The position numbers and the translations under genes are program-made. DNA of 9,799 bases. Source: Psychromonas sp. (GTDB taxonomy: Bacteria; Pseudomonadota; Gammaproteobacteria; Enterobacterales; Psychromonadaceae). Under the pieces are notes generated by a model. It saw only the letters and a program-made list of their open reading frames with translations. It was not told the DNA's origin and searched no databases. How positions within the stretch are numbered: the first letter of the stretch is position 1; every line of letters starts with the position of its first letter. Below are positions 1 through 5,542 of the stretch, piece by piece. The stretch is from positions 1 through 9,799 of the forward strand of contig JAGLDN010000158.1 in assembly GCA_023145575.1 (NCBI GenBank), read 5' to 3'.

Positions 1-126
1 ACTAAGATGATCTTGAGCATAACGATGTATGACTGAGATTGTTCGGTAACTCCTTAATATATCGTAACAATATATTGCCATCACTTCTTTATCTGTAAAT
101 GAATCATTTTTCCGGTGGTAAATCTT
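1..126 (-). pseudogene. Remnant of an IS transposase, N-terminal part, cut by the window edge
   Basis: Read on the minus strand from 126 down to 1, this is an open stretch of 42 codons that runs off the window. It contains the fragments KIYHRKNDSFTDKEVMAIY and then IHRYAQDHLS. The pattern (D-x-EVM-x-IY, then IHRYAQDHLS) resembles the N-terminal region of IS4-like transposases in which a 'DWFP' segment follows; this is recalled family knowledge, not a search result. The frame is closed just upstream by TGA at 127-129, and in the same frame again by TGA at 157-159 and 193-195, and no credible start with a ribosome binding site is visible. I therefore read it as a decayed copy. The catalytic DDE part would lie outside the window, so neither intactness nor the exact IS family can be judged. 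Confidence 0.5.
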
Positions 127-203
127 TCAACATGTGCATGAATTATATTTTGATATTCATTGCAGATCAGCAAATATAATGATATTAATTTGTCATCCTA
201 GTT

Positions 204-255
204 CATGTTTTATCTCTCTTCGTTGGTTCGCACCTGAAGAGTAATACTAAACATG
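204..255. other. Long imperfect inverted repeat (hairpin) between the transposase remnant and the first repeat copy
   Basis: CATGTTT at 204-210 pairs with AAACATG at 249-255, and CTCTTC at 216-221 pairs with GAAGAG at 236-241. A small inner stem GGT/ACC (225-227 with 232-234) closes a TCGC loop. An internal loop of 5 and 7 bases separates the two main stems. There is no T-tract on either side, so it is not a classic terminator. It could be an end structure of the decayed insertion sequence or an unrelated DNA hairpin. Apart from this and the repeat at 334-582, I see nothing assignable in 127-585. Confidence 0.4.
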
Positions 256-333
256 GGTTGGGCTCTATTATTTTCGGCTTTCGATTCGAATATATACCCG
301 TATGACAAAAAAATACAATTCATAGTTTCATTA

Positions 334-582
334 TTTTCATAAAAATACTTGTTTTGTTCTGAAGGGTAAGGCTAACTGTGCCAATCAACAAAATTAAAAA
401 ATTTAGACTTAGAGGATCTCGTTAATTATTAAATTCTTAATTTTAATTCATCCGTAGGTGATTAAACTGGTTATTTATCGCGAAGTAAATTTTATGTCGT
501 GTACCTCGGTACAATTTATCTTGCTGACTTTTCATCTTGAGGTAACATGGATATATTATCGTTTATTATAAAGGTATATTAA
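334..582 (+). repeat. Structured intergenic repeat, copy 1 (3' module only)
   Basis: This stretch aligns by eye with 2043-2302 and 7777-8066. It starts at TTTTCATAA and shares CCAATCAACAAAATTA (381-396, identical to 7825-7840). It also keeps the TTTTAATTC...GGTGATTAA block and ATTTTATG, and ends in the GAGGTAACATGG tail at 540-550. Possible hairpins are TTA-GAG-GAT-CTC-GT-TAA (409-425), TTTAAT/ATTAAA with inner CA-CC/GG-TG and loop GTA (442-466), and TGTAC-CTCG-GTACA (500-513). The 5' module seen in the other two copies is not recognisable here; an insertion sequence may have removed it. The copy forms the leader of the DUF945 gene. Confidence 0.6.
547..582 (+). other. Mini-ORF of 11 codons at the tail of repeat copy 1, in frame with the next gene
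   Basis: GAGGT at 540-543 and just beyond is followed by ATG at 547 and encodes MDILSFIIKVY, then TAA at 580-582. One codon later comes the ATG of the DUF945 gene (586) in the same frame. The repeat copies at 2258 and 8034 have the same arrangement of Shine-Dalgarno, ATG and a short peptide. Whether it is translated is unknown. If it is, it would act as an upstream ORF that could couple or limit translation of the following gene. Confidence 0.25.
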
Positions 583-585
583 ATA

Positions 586-1824
586 ATGAAGAAATTAGTG
601 CTTTTATTCTCCCTTGTCTTAGTCGTAGGTGCTTTGCTTGGTACGTATTATGTAGGGCAATATACAGAGAAAAAAATCAAGGAAATTGTATCAACATCAA
701 ACAATTATGATATGCAGATTGAAATACTAAGTTATGAAAGACATTTTTTTACTGCAAATGTTATCACTAAAGTATCTTTTGTAGATGAAAATTCGAAAAT
801 AATCTCTTTTAAAATTTTTACTAAAATACATCATTACCCATACAAAGCTTTATTGGATCATAAGTTAATATTTTCAGATAAAGCAGTTACTGAAAACTTC
901 AAAAAATATTTTGCTACCGAAAATTGGTTTAATTTCAAAGAAGACGTCAATTTTTTAGGAACGTTAAGGGGTAAATTAATCATACCTCTAGGGAGTTATA
1001 ATCAAAAAGGAGAATTCTTAAACTCTCAACCATTGACAATAAAGTACCAAATTAATCTCAATGATTACGCTGGAACGATGCATTTAATCTGGGGTGGTGG
1101 AGTACTAAAAACACATAATACAAAAATAAAATTGCAGGATTTTACGATTTCATCTTCTTTTTCAGTTGCAAATGCAGCGCTTAAGGGTGCAGCAAACAAA
1201 TATAGCTACAGTCTTAGGATTGGTAAGCTATCACAACGGAATAGCCAGAAAAACCCTGAGACATCACTGTTTACAAATATCTCATTAAATGGAGGCAGTG
1301 AAAATGACAGTGAAAAATCGCTCATCAATACACATAATGAACTTAAGATTGATCGTTGGCAATTTGGCAATGATGTAAAATTTGAATTTGTAAACACTTA
1401 TCTAAAAGTTGATATTATGAAACTTTATAAACCTGCGATTGATATTTTAACGACTGATACACAAAACCATCAGGAAGTAAATATGGCATTGTCGTTGCTC
1501 GTAAAACATGGTTTTATATTTTCTATCCCTAGCTTTTATTCACAAACGCCTTGGGGGTCTATTGATGGGCACCTTGATTTCACGTTGAGTAAGGGATCTG
1601 TTTTATCTAATGTAATCAGTAATCCATATACGTTACTTGATTATTCTGAGTGGATAGCAAAGCTTTCGCTTCCCAAATTAATGATAGAGTTGCCAGGTAT
1701 TCGACATTACCTTTATACCTTTTCAAAAAATGGGTTGTTAATGCTTGTCGGTCAAAAAATTATATTTGAAGGACGTTATCAGCAAGGGCAACTTGTCGTC
1801 AATGGTACTGAAATAGGATTATAG
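586..1824 (+). CDS. YdgA-like DUF945 family protein, inner-membrane anchored
   Basis: A 412-residue protein of unknown biochemical role. Residues 1-3 are MKK, followed by a hydrophobic segment at about 4-22 (start LVLLFSLVLVVGALLG), which fits a single N-terminal membrane anchor or uncleaved signal with the rest in the periplasm. The residues just after the anchor (YTEKKIKEIV) and the C-terminal end, where a membrane-distal segment (KLSLPKLMIELPG) leads to GQLVVNGTEIGL, match the plan of E. coli YdgA, the DUF945 family. At 412 residues it is shorter than the roughly 500 of YdgA, so the middle appears reduced. ATG 586 was chosen because the hydrophobic segment follows directly and AAAGG lies at 570-574, though an 11-base spacing is long. 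Its leader is repeat copy 1, and it seems to be a single-gene unit. The family call rests on recalled similarity, not a search. Confidence 0.75.
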   Translation: MKKLVLLFSLVLVVGALLGTYYVGQYTEKKIKEIVSTSNNYDMQIEILSYERHFFTANVITKVSFVDENSKIISFKIFTKIHHYPYKALLDHKLIFSDKAVTENFKKYFATENWFNFKEDVNFLGTLRGKLIIPLGSYNQKGEFLNSQPLTIKYQINLNDYAGTMHLIWGGGVLKTHNTKIKLQDFTISSSFSVANAALKGAANKYSYSLRIGKLSQRNSQKNPETSLFTNISLNGGSENDSEKSLINTHNELKIDRWQFGNDVKFEFVNTYLKVDIMKLYKPAIDILTTDTQNHQEVNMALSLLVKHGFIFSIPSFYSQTPWGSIDGHLDFTLSKGSVLSNVISNPYTLLDYSEWIAKLSLPKLMIELPGIRHYLYTFSKNGLLMLVGQKIIFEGRYQQGQLVVNGTEIGL

Positions 1825-1832
1825 ACATTGTT

Positions 1833-1848
1833 AACACAAAAGTGTTTT
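1833..1848 (+). terminator. Weak hairpin right after the DUF945 gene
   Basis: AACAC (1833-1837) and GTGTT (1842-1846) pair around an AAAA loop, starting 8 bases after the stop codon and followed by only a couple more T residues. The stem has only five pairs, so this is at best a weak intrinsic terminator. A stronger candidate lies at 2003-2046. Confidence 0.3.
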
Positions 1849-1916
1849 ATATCGCCATGTGACGTAAGTGTGCTATGTCCTGCATTAGCTCGGATGCCAG
1901 ATCAAGACACAATATT

Positions 1917-1942
1917 TCAACTATCAACTATCAACTATCAAC
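1917..1942. repeat. Tandem 7-bp repeat, 3.7 units of TCAACTA
   Basis: TCAACTA is repeated with period 7 from 1917 (new units at 1924, 1931 and 1938), directly before the GATTAGC hairpin of repeat copy 2. The matching spot in copy 3 (before 7681) lacks it, so it is a local expansion, probably by replication slippage. Confidence 0.7.
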
Positions 1943-1959
1943 GATTAGCGAAGTTAATC
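1943..1959 (+). other. Conserved GCGAAGT hairpin in repeat copy 2
   Basis: GATTAGC pairs with GTTAATC around a GAA loop, with one G-T wobble pair. The same hairpin is present in copy 3 at 7681-7695 as ATTAGC-GAA-GCTAAT. The change from a G-T to a G-C pair keeps the stem, which suggests that the structure itself has been kept. Confidence 0.45.
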
Positions 1960-2002
1960 ATTTGTCTAATTAATTAACGACAAAAGGTTAATTGTTTTAT
2001 GG

Positions 2003-2046
2003 TGACTCCCTTTTCAATTGTTGTAACGTGGGGGTTAGCTTGTTTT
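2003..2046 (+). terminator. Intrinsic-terminator-like hairpin in repeat copy 2
   Basis: TGACTCCC (2003-2010) pairs with GGGGGTTA (2030-2037), with two G-T wobbles, and is followed by TTGTTTT (2040-2046). It lies at the same place in the element as the hairpin at 7738-7781, although the stem sequences differ. Transcripts of the DUF945 gene, or of a separate RNA from the 5' module, could end here. The 19-base loop lowers confidence. Confidence 0.45.
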
Positions 2047-2257
2047 CATAATAAATCGAGCGGACGATCCGCCGAGCATGGGTACTTGCGCCAATCAGCA
2101 ACGTTAAAAAATTTCTGCTTAGAGCAACTATTTAAGCATTAAAGTCTTTATTTTAATTCGACATTTGATGATTAACGCAGTTAATTATCATAGAGTGCAA
2201 TTTTATGCCTCGGATTATGGAGTAAATTACCGACTTGCCGTTGCCTTTCGAGGTGAC

Positions 2258-2302
2258 ATGGGTATAAATTTTGAAGCGTTTGCATTGGCTTGGAGATATT
2301 AA
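2258..2302 (+). other. Mini-ORF of 14 codons at the tail of repeat copy 2
   Basis: GAGGTGAC directly precedes ATG 2258, and the frame encodes MGINFEAFALAWRY before TAA at 2300-2302. The first residues resemble MGIPFDPFLF at 8034 in copy 3 (shared M-G-I-x-F-acidic-x-F). It overlaps the end of gloC on the other strand by four bases. There is no independent sign of translation. Confidence 0.25.
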
Positions 2303-2928
2303 CGTAAAAATGGGTTGCTTGCTTTTTCATGACCAATCGTCGTTGTTGCGCCATGACCAGGATAAACAACTGTCTCAGCAGGTAAGCTGAGTAATTTAAG
2401 TTTTATACCAGCAATTAATAATTTTCCGTTGCTTTTGGGGAAGTCAAAGCGTCCGATACCACCATTAAAGAGTATATCACCGACAATAACTTGTGCACTA
2501 GATCTATCATATAATGCAATGTGACCTGGGGTGTGTCCAGGGACATGAATGACTTCAAATTTAATCGCTCCGACATCAACAACATCACCTTCTTTTAACC
2601 AATCATCTGGTAAAAAGCTCTTTGTTATAGGGAACCCCATATGTTTGCATTGAGCTTCTAATTGATTAAGCCAGAAAGCATCTTCTTTTTCGGGACCTAT
2701 TACAGGCACTTTTAATTTAATATTTAAACGTTGTGTGTCGCCAACATGATCAAGATGCCCATGCGTTAAAATAATTTTTTCAATAATAACGCCATGAGAC
2801 TCTATGATTTCTAAAATTTTCTCATGATTTCCACCAGGATCAATAATGGCCGCTTTATTTGTTTTTTCACAAATAACTAAACTGCAATTTTGTTGATAAG
2901 GTGTTACTGGAATAACAATGACTTTCAT
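2299..2928 (-). CDS. gloC: Hydroxyacylglutathione hydrolase GloC (YcbL type, glyoxalase II)
   Basis: A 209-residue metallo-beta-lactamase-fold hydrolase, close to the ~215 residues and sequence of E. coli YcbL/GloC. That enzyme hydrolyses S-lactoylglutathione to lactate and glutathione in methylglyoxal detoxification in the cytoplasm. The metal-binding residues are all visible: H56, H58, D60 and H61 in THGHLDH (55-61), H132 in GHTPGH, D151 and H192 in the PGHG motif. The family ending, HE..x..NPFL, is also present. Its ATG follows the leuA stop with no spacer (TAAATG), so it is almost certainly translated from the leuA transcript. The only upstream Shine-Dalgarno candidate, an AAAGAAA run inside leuA, is weak, which suggests coupled translation. 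No terminator is seen downstream on this strand. Confidence 0.9.
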   Translation of the reverse strand: MKVIVIPVTPYQQNCSLVICEKTNKAAIIDPGGNHEKILEIIESHGVIIEKIILTHGHLDHVGDTQRLNIKLKVPVIGPEKEDAFWLNQLEAQCKHMGFPITKSFLPDDWLKEGDVVDVGAIKFEVIHVPGHTPGHIALYDRSSAQVIVGDILFNGGIGRFDFPKSNGKLLIAGIKLKLLSLPAETVVYPGHGATTTIGHEKASNPFLR

Positions 2929-4488
2929 TTAAATTTCTTTGCCTATTATTTTTTTTTGTTTTTGTACTTCAATGGCCTTAGCGCGATGAATATGGTTCAT
3001 AACATGGACCATTGCGTAAGCAGATGACTCAATAATATCAGTTGAAAGCCCTAGACCGTGAAAACTTTGTCCATTATAAGTCGCCACAATATCCACTTTA
3101 CCTAAGGCCTCTTTACCTTCACCTTTTGAGCTAAGAGTATAATCATCCATGTTGATTTCAAGGTTTGAAATACGCATTAATGCTTGGAATGTAGCATCAA
3201 TGGGTCCATTACCCGTAGCGGCTTCAACCATTTTTTGTTTATCACCGATAGTCATCGTCACCGTTGCGGTTGCAACAATGCCAGAGCCAGATAAAACATC
3301 GATATTTTCAAGTTTGTAATATTCAGGCTCACTATTTATTTGATTAAAGAATACTAAGGATTCTAAATCATAATCAAAGACTTGCCCTTTTCTGTCTGCA
3401 AGCTCTAAGAAACTTTCATATAAATCATCTAAATTGAAATCGTCTTCACGATAGCCTAACTCTTGCATTCTATGTTGAATAACATGGCGGCCAGAGCGCG
3501 AGGTTAAATTTAATTTGTTCGTTAAAAAACCAACACTTTCAGGCGTCATGATCTCATAAGTATTTGACGCTTTTAATACGCCATCTTGATGAATACCTGA
3601 TGAATGAGAAAATGCATTTGCCCCTACAATGGCCTTATTTGCTTGAACTGGCATATTGCAAATTTGACTCACTAATTGGCTTGTTCTTGCTATTTCAGCG
3701 GAGTTTATATTAGTTGTAAAGCCTAATTTGCTTTTTCGAGTTTGTAAAATCATCGCAATCTCTTCAAGCGAACAATTACCTGCGCGCTCTCCAATGCCAT
3801 TAATAGTACACTCGATTTGTCGAGCACCGTGTTCCACAGCGGTTATCGAGTTCGCGACTGACATACCCAAATCATTATGGCAATGCACCGAAATAATAGC
3901 TTTGTCTATATTAGGCACGCGGTTATATAAGGTTTGAATAATGCCGCCAAATTCACTTGGTAATGTGTAGCCAACTGTATCAGGAATGTTAATGGTCGTA
4001 GCACCTGCTTTAATCACGTATTCAACTATACGACATAAATTATCGATAGGCGTTCGACCAGCATCTTCACAAGAAAATTCAACATCATCGGTATAATTAC
4101 GCGCATGCTTTACCGCATTAACAGCCATTTCCAGCACATTTTCAAAGTTGCGTTTTAATTTTTTTTCAACGTGGATTGTTGATGTTGCAATAACTGTGTG
4201 TATTCTAAATTGATCAGCTACACGCAATGCTTCGCCTGCTGCATCTATATCTTTTTTAAGTGCGCGAGCAAGGGCACAAACACGGCTGTTTTTAATTTCT
4301 TTAGCGATTGTTTGTACTGATTCAAAATCACCCGGAGACGAAATCGGAAAGCCGACCTCCATAATATCAACACCAAGTCGCTCAAGTGCGATTGCGATTG
4401 TTAATTTTTCTTTTACAGTTAGGCTTGCATTTAATGCCTGTTCTCCATCGCGCAGTGTAGTATCAAAAATAATTATTTGATCAGTCAT
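2929..4488 (-). CDS. leuA: 2-isopropylmalate synthase LeuA
   Basis: A 519-residue protein that condenses acetyl-CoA with 2-oxoisovalerate in the first committed step of leucine synthesis. It reads like E. coli LeuA (523 residues) from end to end. The N-terminal HMGL-like TIM barrel starts with DTTLRDGEQALN (catalytic R13 and metal ligand D14). The barrel carries EDAGRTP, the metal ligands H202 and H204 in HCHNDLG, and N238 in GERAGNCSLEE. SSGIHQDGVLK and the C-terminal leucine-binding allosteric domain (about 390-519, with NGNGPIDA and HGLGLSTDIIESSA) complete the long LeuA form. ATG 4488 is supported by AGAGGAT seven or so bases upstream. It is followed without spacer by gloC and not by leuBCD, which differs from the E. 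coli leuABCD operon. No leucine-codon leader peptide with a terminator is visible. Confidence 0.96.
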   Translation of the reverse strand: MTDQIIIFDTTLRDGEQALNASLTVKEKLTIAIALERLGVDIMEVGFPISSPGDFESVQTIAKEIKNSRVCALARALKKDIDAAGEALRVADQFRIHTVIATSTIHVEKKLKRNFENVLEMAVNAVKHARNYTDDVEFSCEDAGRTPIDNLCRIVEYVIKAGATTINIPDTVGYTLPSEFGGIIQTLYNRVPNIDKAIISVHCHNDLGMSVANSITAVEHGARQIECTINGIGERAGNCSLEEIAMILQTRKSKLGFTTNINSAEIARTSQLVSQICNMPVQANKAIVGANAFSHSSGIHQDGVLKASNTYEIMTPESVGFLTNKLNLTSRSGRHVIQHRMQELGYREDDFNLDDLYESFLELADRKGQVFDYDLESLVFFNQINSEPEYYKLENIDVLSGSGIVATATVTMTIGDKQKMVEAATGNGPIDATFQALMRISNLEINMDDYTLSSKGEGKEALGKVDIVATYNGQSFHGLGLSTDIIESSAYAMVHVMNHIHRAKAIEVQKQKKIIGKEI

Positions 4489-4552
4489 GGATAATCCTCT
4501 TGTATTTTTGATGTCATTTATTTGAGCGAGACACTTTACCTATATTTATGTA

Positions 4553-4593
4553 ACCTCAACATGCTTTGTTAGCTTGGTAAATTATGTTGAGGT
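4553..4593. promoter_or_regulatory. Inverted repeat upstream of leuA, possible operator
   Basis: ACCTCAACAT (4553-4562) and ATGTTGAGGT (4584-4593) are perfect 10-base arms around a 21-base loop. They sit between the leuA start (4488) and a TATAAT box (4594-4599, minus strand), so the upstream arm would cover the likely transcription start. This suits a repressor or activator site, or a hairpin at the 5' end of the leuA mRNA. There is no T-tract, so it is not a terminator. The arms resemble the TTGAGGT tail of the dispersed repeats. Confidence 0.4.
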
Positions 4594-4599
4594 ATTATA
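4594..4599 (-). promoter_or_regulatory. Candidate -10 box for leuA
   Basis: TATAAT on the minus strand, preceded by TG at a near-extended-10 position, about 105 bases before the leuA start. No good -35 is found at 16-18 bases, so the promoter would need an activator or be weak. A TTGACA further upstream on the minus strand (4846-4851) lacks a good -10 at the right distance. Confidence 0.35.
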
Positions 4600-4600
4600 C

Positions 4601-4645
4601 ATGAAATTGAGTTTTGCGTTATTATCTGTGTTAGTATTTTATTGA
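4601..4645 (+). other. Hydrophobic mini-ORF of 14 codons upstream of msrB
   Basis: GAGG at 4589-4592 lies eight bases before ATG 4601, which opens MKLSFALLSVLVFY and stops at TGA 4643-4645. The peptide looks like the start of a signal sequence. It may be a truncated gene remnant, a chance ORF, or another instance of the Shine-Dalgarno plus mini-ORF pattern seen at the repeat tails. It lies on the strand opposite leuA, so it is not a leucine attenuation leader. Confidence 0.2.
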
Positions 4646-4767
4646 CACGCTTAAATGTATGTGAGTACATAATTGATTGCTTGAAAGTGTTAACCTTCAA
4701 TTTTCTCTTTCAATACAAACAACTAACATATCATCTCTTGAGGTTGATTGCTCGCATAATATTATGA

Positions 4768-4935
4768 AATTTGTGCATTTTTATAAAAGAGTATGTAATA
4801 ATTTCATTTGCAGAAGGAACTTATAATTATTATGCAGTGAATACATGTCAATTTAAGGTCGAAGATCCACATCTTCAGTGGTTAACAAGTGCGATGGAGA
4901 ACTGTTTTTACACTAGATATCATTGTTATTTTTAA
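4768..4935 (+). other. Unassigned open frame upstream of msrB, no clear start
   Basis: An open frame of 55 codons lies between TGA 4765-4767 and TAA 4933-4935. The part from about 4807 reads like protein (fragments FAEGTYNYYAVNTCQFKVED and HLQWLTSAMENCFYTRYHCY) and is rich in Tyr and Cys. The only in-frame ATG is at 4894 and there is no well-placed Shine-Dalgarno, so if it was ever coding it is the end of a decayed gene. Chance cannot be excluded in DNA this A+T-rich. With the inverted repeats listed here, it is all I can see in the 497-base gap 4489-4985. Confidence 0.2.
4861..4876. other. Short perfect hairpin GAAGAT-CCAC-ATCTTC
   Basis: Six-base arms with a four-base loop inside the gap upstream of msrB. 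There is no T-tract. It may be a regulator site or chance. Confidence 0.3.
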
Positions 4936-4958
4936 TAAAATCGTCAAGTGTTTATTAA
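4932..4958. promoter_or_regulatory. A+T-rich inverted repeat just upstream of msrB
   Basis: TTAATAAA (4932-4939) and TTTATTAA (4951-4958) are perfect eight-base arms with an 11-base spacer, ending 27 bases before the msrB start. The position suits a regulator site or a leader hairpin. I could not place a convincing sigma-70 promoter for msrB nearby. Confidence 0.35.
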
Positions 4959-4985
4959 CAATAAATTGGCAAAGTAGGGGGATAA

Positions 4986-5426
4986 ATGGAAATAAAGAAA
5001 TATAAAAAGCCTTTAGAGTGTGATTTACGAAAATCACTTACTAAAATTGAATTTGAAGTGACCCAACAAGATCGTACCGAACCGGCTTTTCACAATAAAT
5101 ACTGGGATTTTAAAAGCGAAGGCATTTATGTTGATATTGTATCGGGCGAGCCATTATTTAGTTCACTTGAAAAGTTTGATTCTGGTTCTGGGTGGCCAAG
5201 TTTTGTCAAGCCACTTCGAGGAATAAAACTCATTGAAAAGCTAGATGATGAAAGAACAGAAGTGCGCAGTCAAGGTGTAAATTCACACCTAGGGCATGTC
5301 TTTGATGATGGGCCAGCAGCATTAGGCGGATTGAGATATTGTATTAATTCTGCTGCCTTACGTTTTGTTGCCCGTGAGGATATGGATGTGCAGGGTTATA
5401 ACGAGTATTTATCGATGTTTAAATAA
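4986..5426 (+). CDS. msrB: Peptide-methionine (R)-S-oxide reductase MsrB, zinc-site-lacking type
   Basis: A 146-residue enzyme that reduces methionine-R-sulfoxide in proteins. The family blocks are present in order: TEPAFHNKYWDF (31-42), GIYVDIVSGEPLFSS (46-60), FDSGSGWPSF (64-73), EVRSQGVNSHLGHVFDDGP (92-110) and LRYCINSAALRF (116-127). C119 is the catalytic cysteine of the RYCINS motif. The two CxxC zinc pairs of the E. coli type are absent, and the first is replaced by V49/V52. The only other cysteine is C12, so the usual internal resolving cysteine near the EVRS block (S95 here) is missing. Regeneration may go through C12 or directly by thioredoxin; that is inference. The start ATG 4986 has AGGGGG at 4976-4981. 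No msrA is adjacent. Confidence 0.93.
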   Translation: MEIKKYKKPLECDLRKSLTKIEFEVTQQDRTEPAFHNKYWDFKSEGIYVDIVSGEPLFSSLEKFDSGSGWPSFVKPLRGIKLIEKLDDERTEVRSQGVNSHLGHVFDDGPAALGGLRYCINSAALRFVAREDMDVQGYNEYLSMFK

Positions 5427-5520
5427 CGATGTAAATGTATTTATTTCTAATTCAGAAAATGTTGCTTTTTACGTTTGTGCTCGTGTGAGTGCCTGACTTA
5501 GCATGTTAAGATAACTTGAG

Positions 5521-5526
5521 TATAAT
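5521..5526 (+). promoter_or_regulatory. Candidate -10 box for murB-birA
   Basis: A perfect TATAAT lies 16 bases before ATG 5543. TTAGCA at 5498-5503, 17 bases upstream, is a poor -35. If used, transcription would start near 5533 and give a very short leader that excludes the TTG at 5516 as a start. murB could instead be read through from msrB, 90-116 bases upstream. Confidence 0.35.
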
Positions 5527-5539
5527 AAAGGATCCTTTA
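5526..5539. promoter_or_regulatory. 14-bp perfect palindrome over the murB ribosome binding site
   Basis: TAAAGGATCCTTTA contains the only Shine-Dalgarno candidate for murB (AAAGGA, 5527-5532) and ends three bases before ATG 5543. In RNA it can fold as TAAAG-GATC-CTTTA and hide that site. As DNA it could be an operator overlapping the start of transcription. Confidence 0.4.
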
Positions 5540-5542
5540 ACC

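Larger units (their letters stand above)
1860..2302 (+). repeat. Structured intergenic repeat, copy 2 (5' and 3' modules)
   Basis: This fills the gap between the convergent ends of the DUF945 gene and gloC. The 5' module (about 1860-2047) shares with 7606-7781 the string TTAGCTCGGA (1885-1894), the hairpin GATTAGC-GAA-GTTAATC (1943-1959), the TTAACGA...TTAAT stretch, and a terminator-like hairpin ending in TTTTCAT. The 3' module (2043-2302) matches copies 1 and 3. Its landmarks are CCAATCAGCAACGTTA (2091-2106), hairpin GCTTA/TAAGC (2117-2121 with 2133-2137), hairpin TTAAT/ATTAA with inner CAT-TTG-ATG (2153-2175), ATTTTATGCC, and the tail GAGGTGACATGGGTATA. A further perfect stem, GCGGA-CGA-TCCGC (2060-2072), is specific to this copy. 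Identity to the other copies is only moderate, so it is an old family. The 3' end overlaps the last bases of gloC. Confidence 0.6.

Noticed and set aside
1206..1397. Minus-strand open frame of 63 codons inside the DUF945 gene
   Set aside because: It lies fully antisense to a well-supported gene, has no family features and no credible ribosome binding site. The same holds for antisense frames at 2181-2369, 3728-3937, 5791-6003, 7247-7429, 8688-8945 and 8797-9027.
4489..4600. Leucine attenuator for leuA
   Set aside because: No leucine-rich leader peptide on the minus strand (only an eight-codon frame with two Leu at 4562-4536) and no terminator hairpin with a T-run before the gene.
5516..5518. 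TTG start for murB
   Set aside because: No ribosome binding site upstream, and the nine extra residues have no match in the family. ATG 5543 aligns with the usual N terminus.
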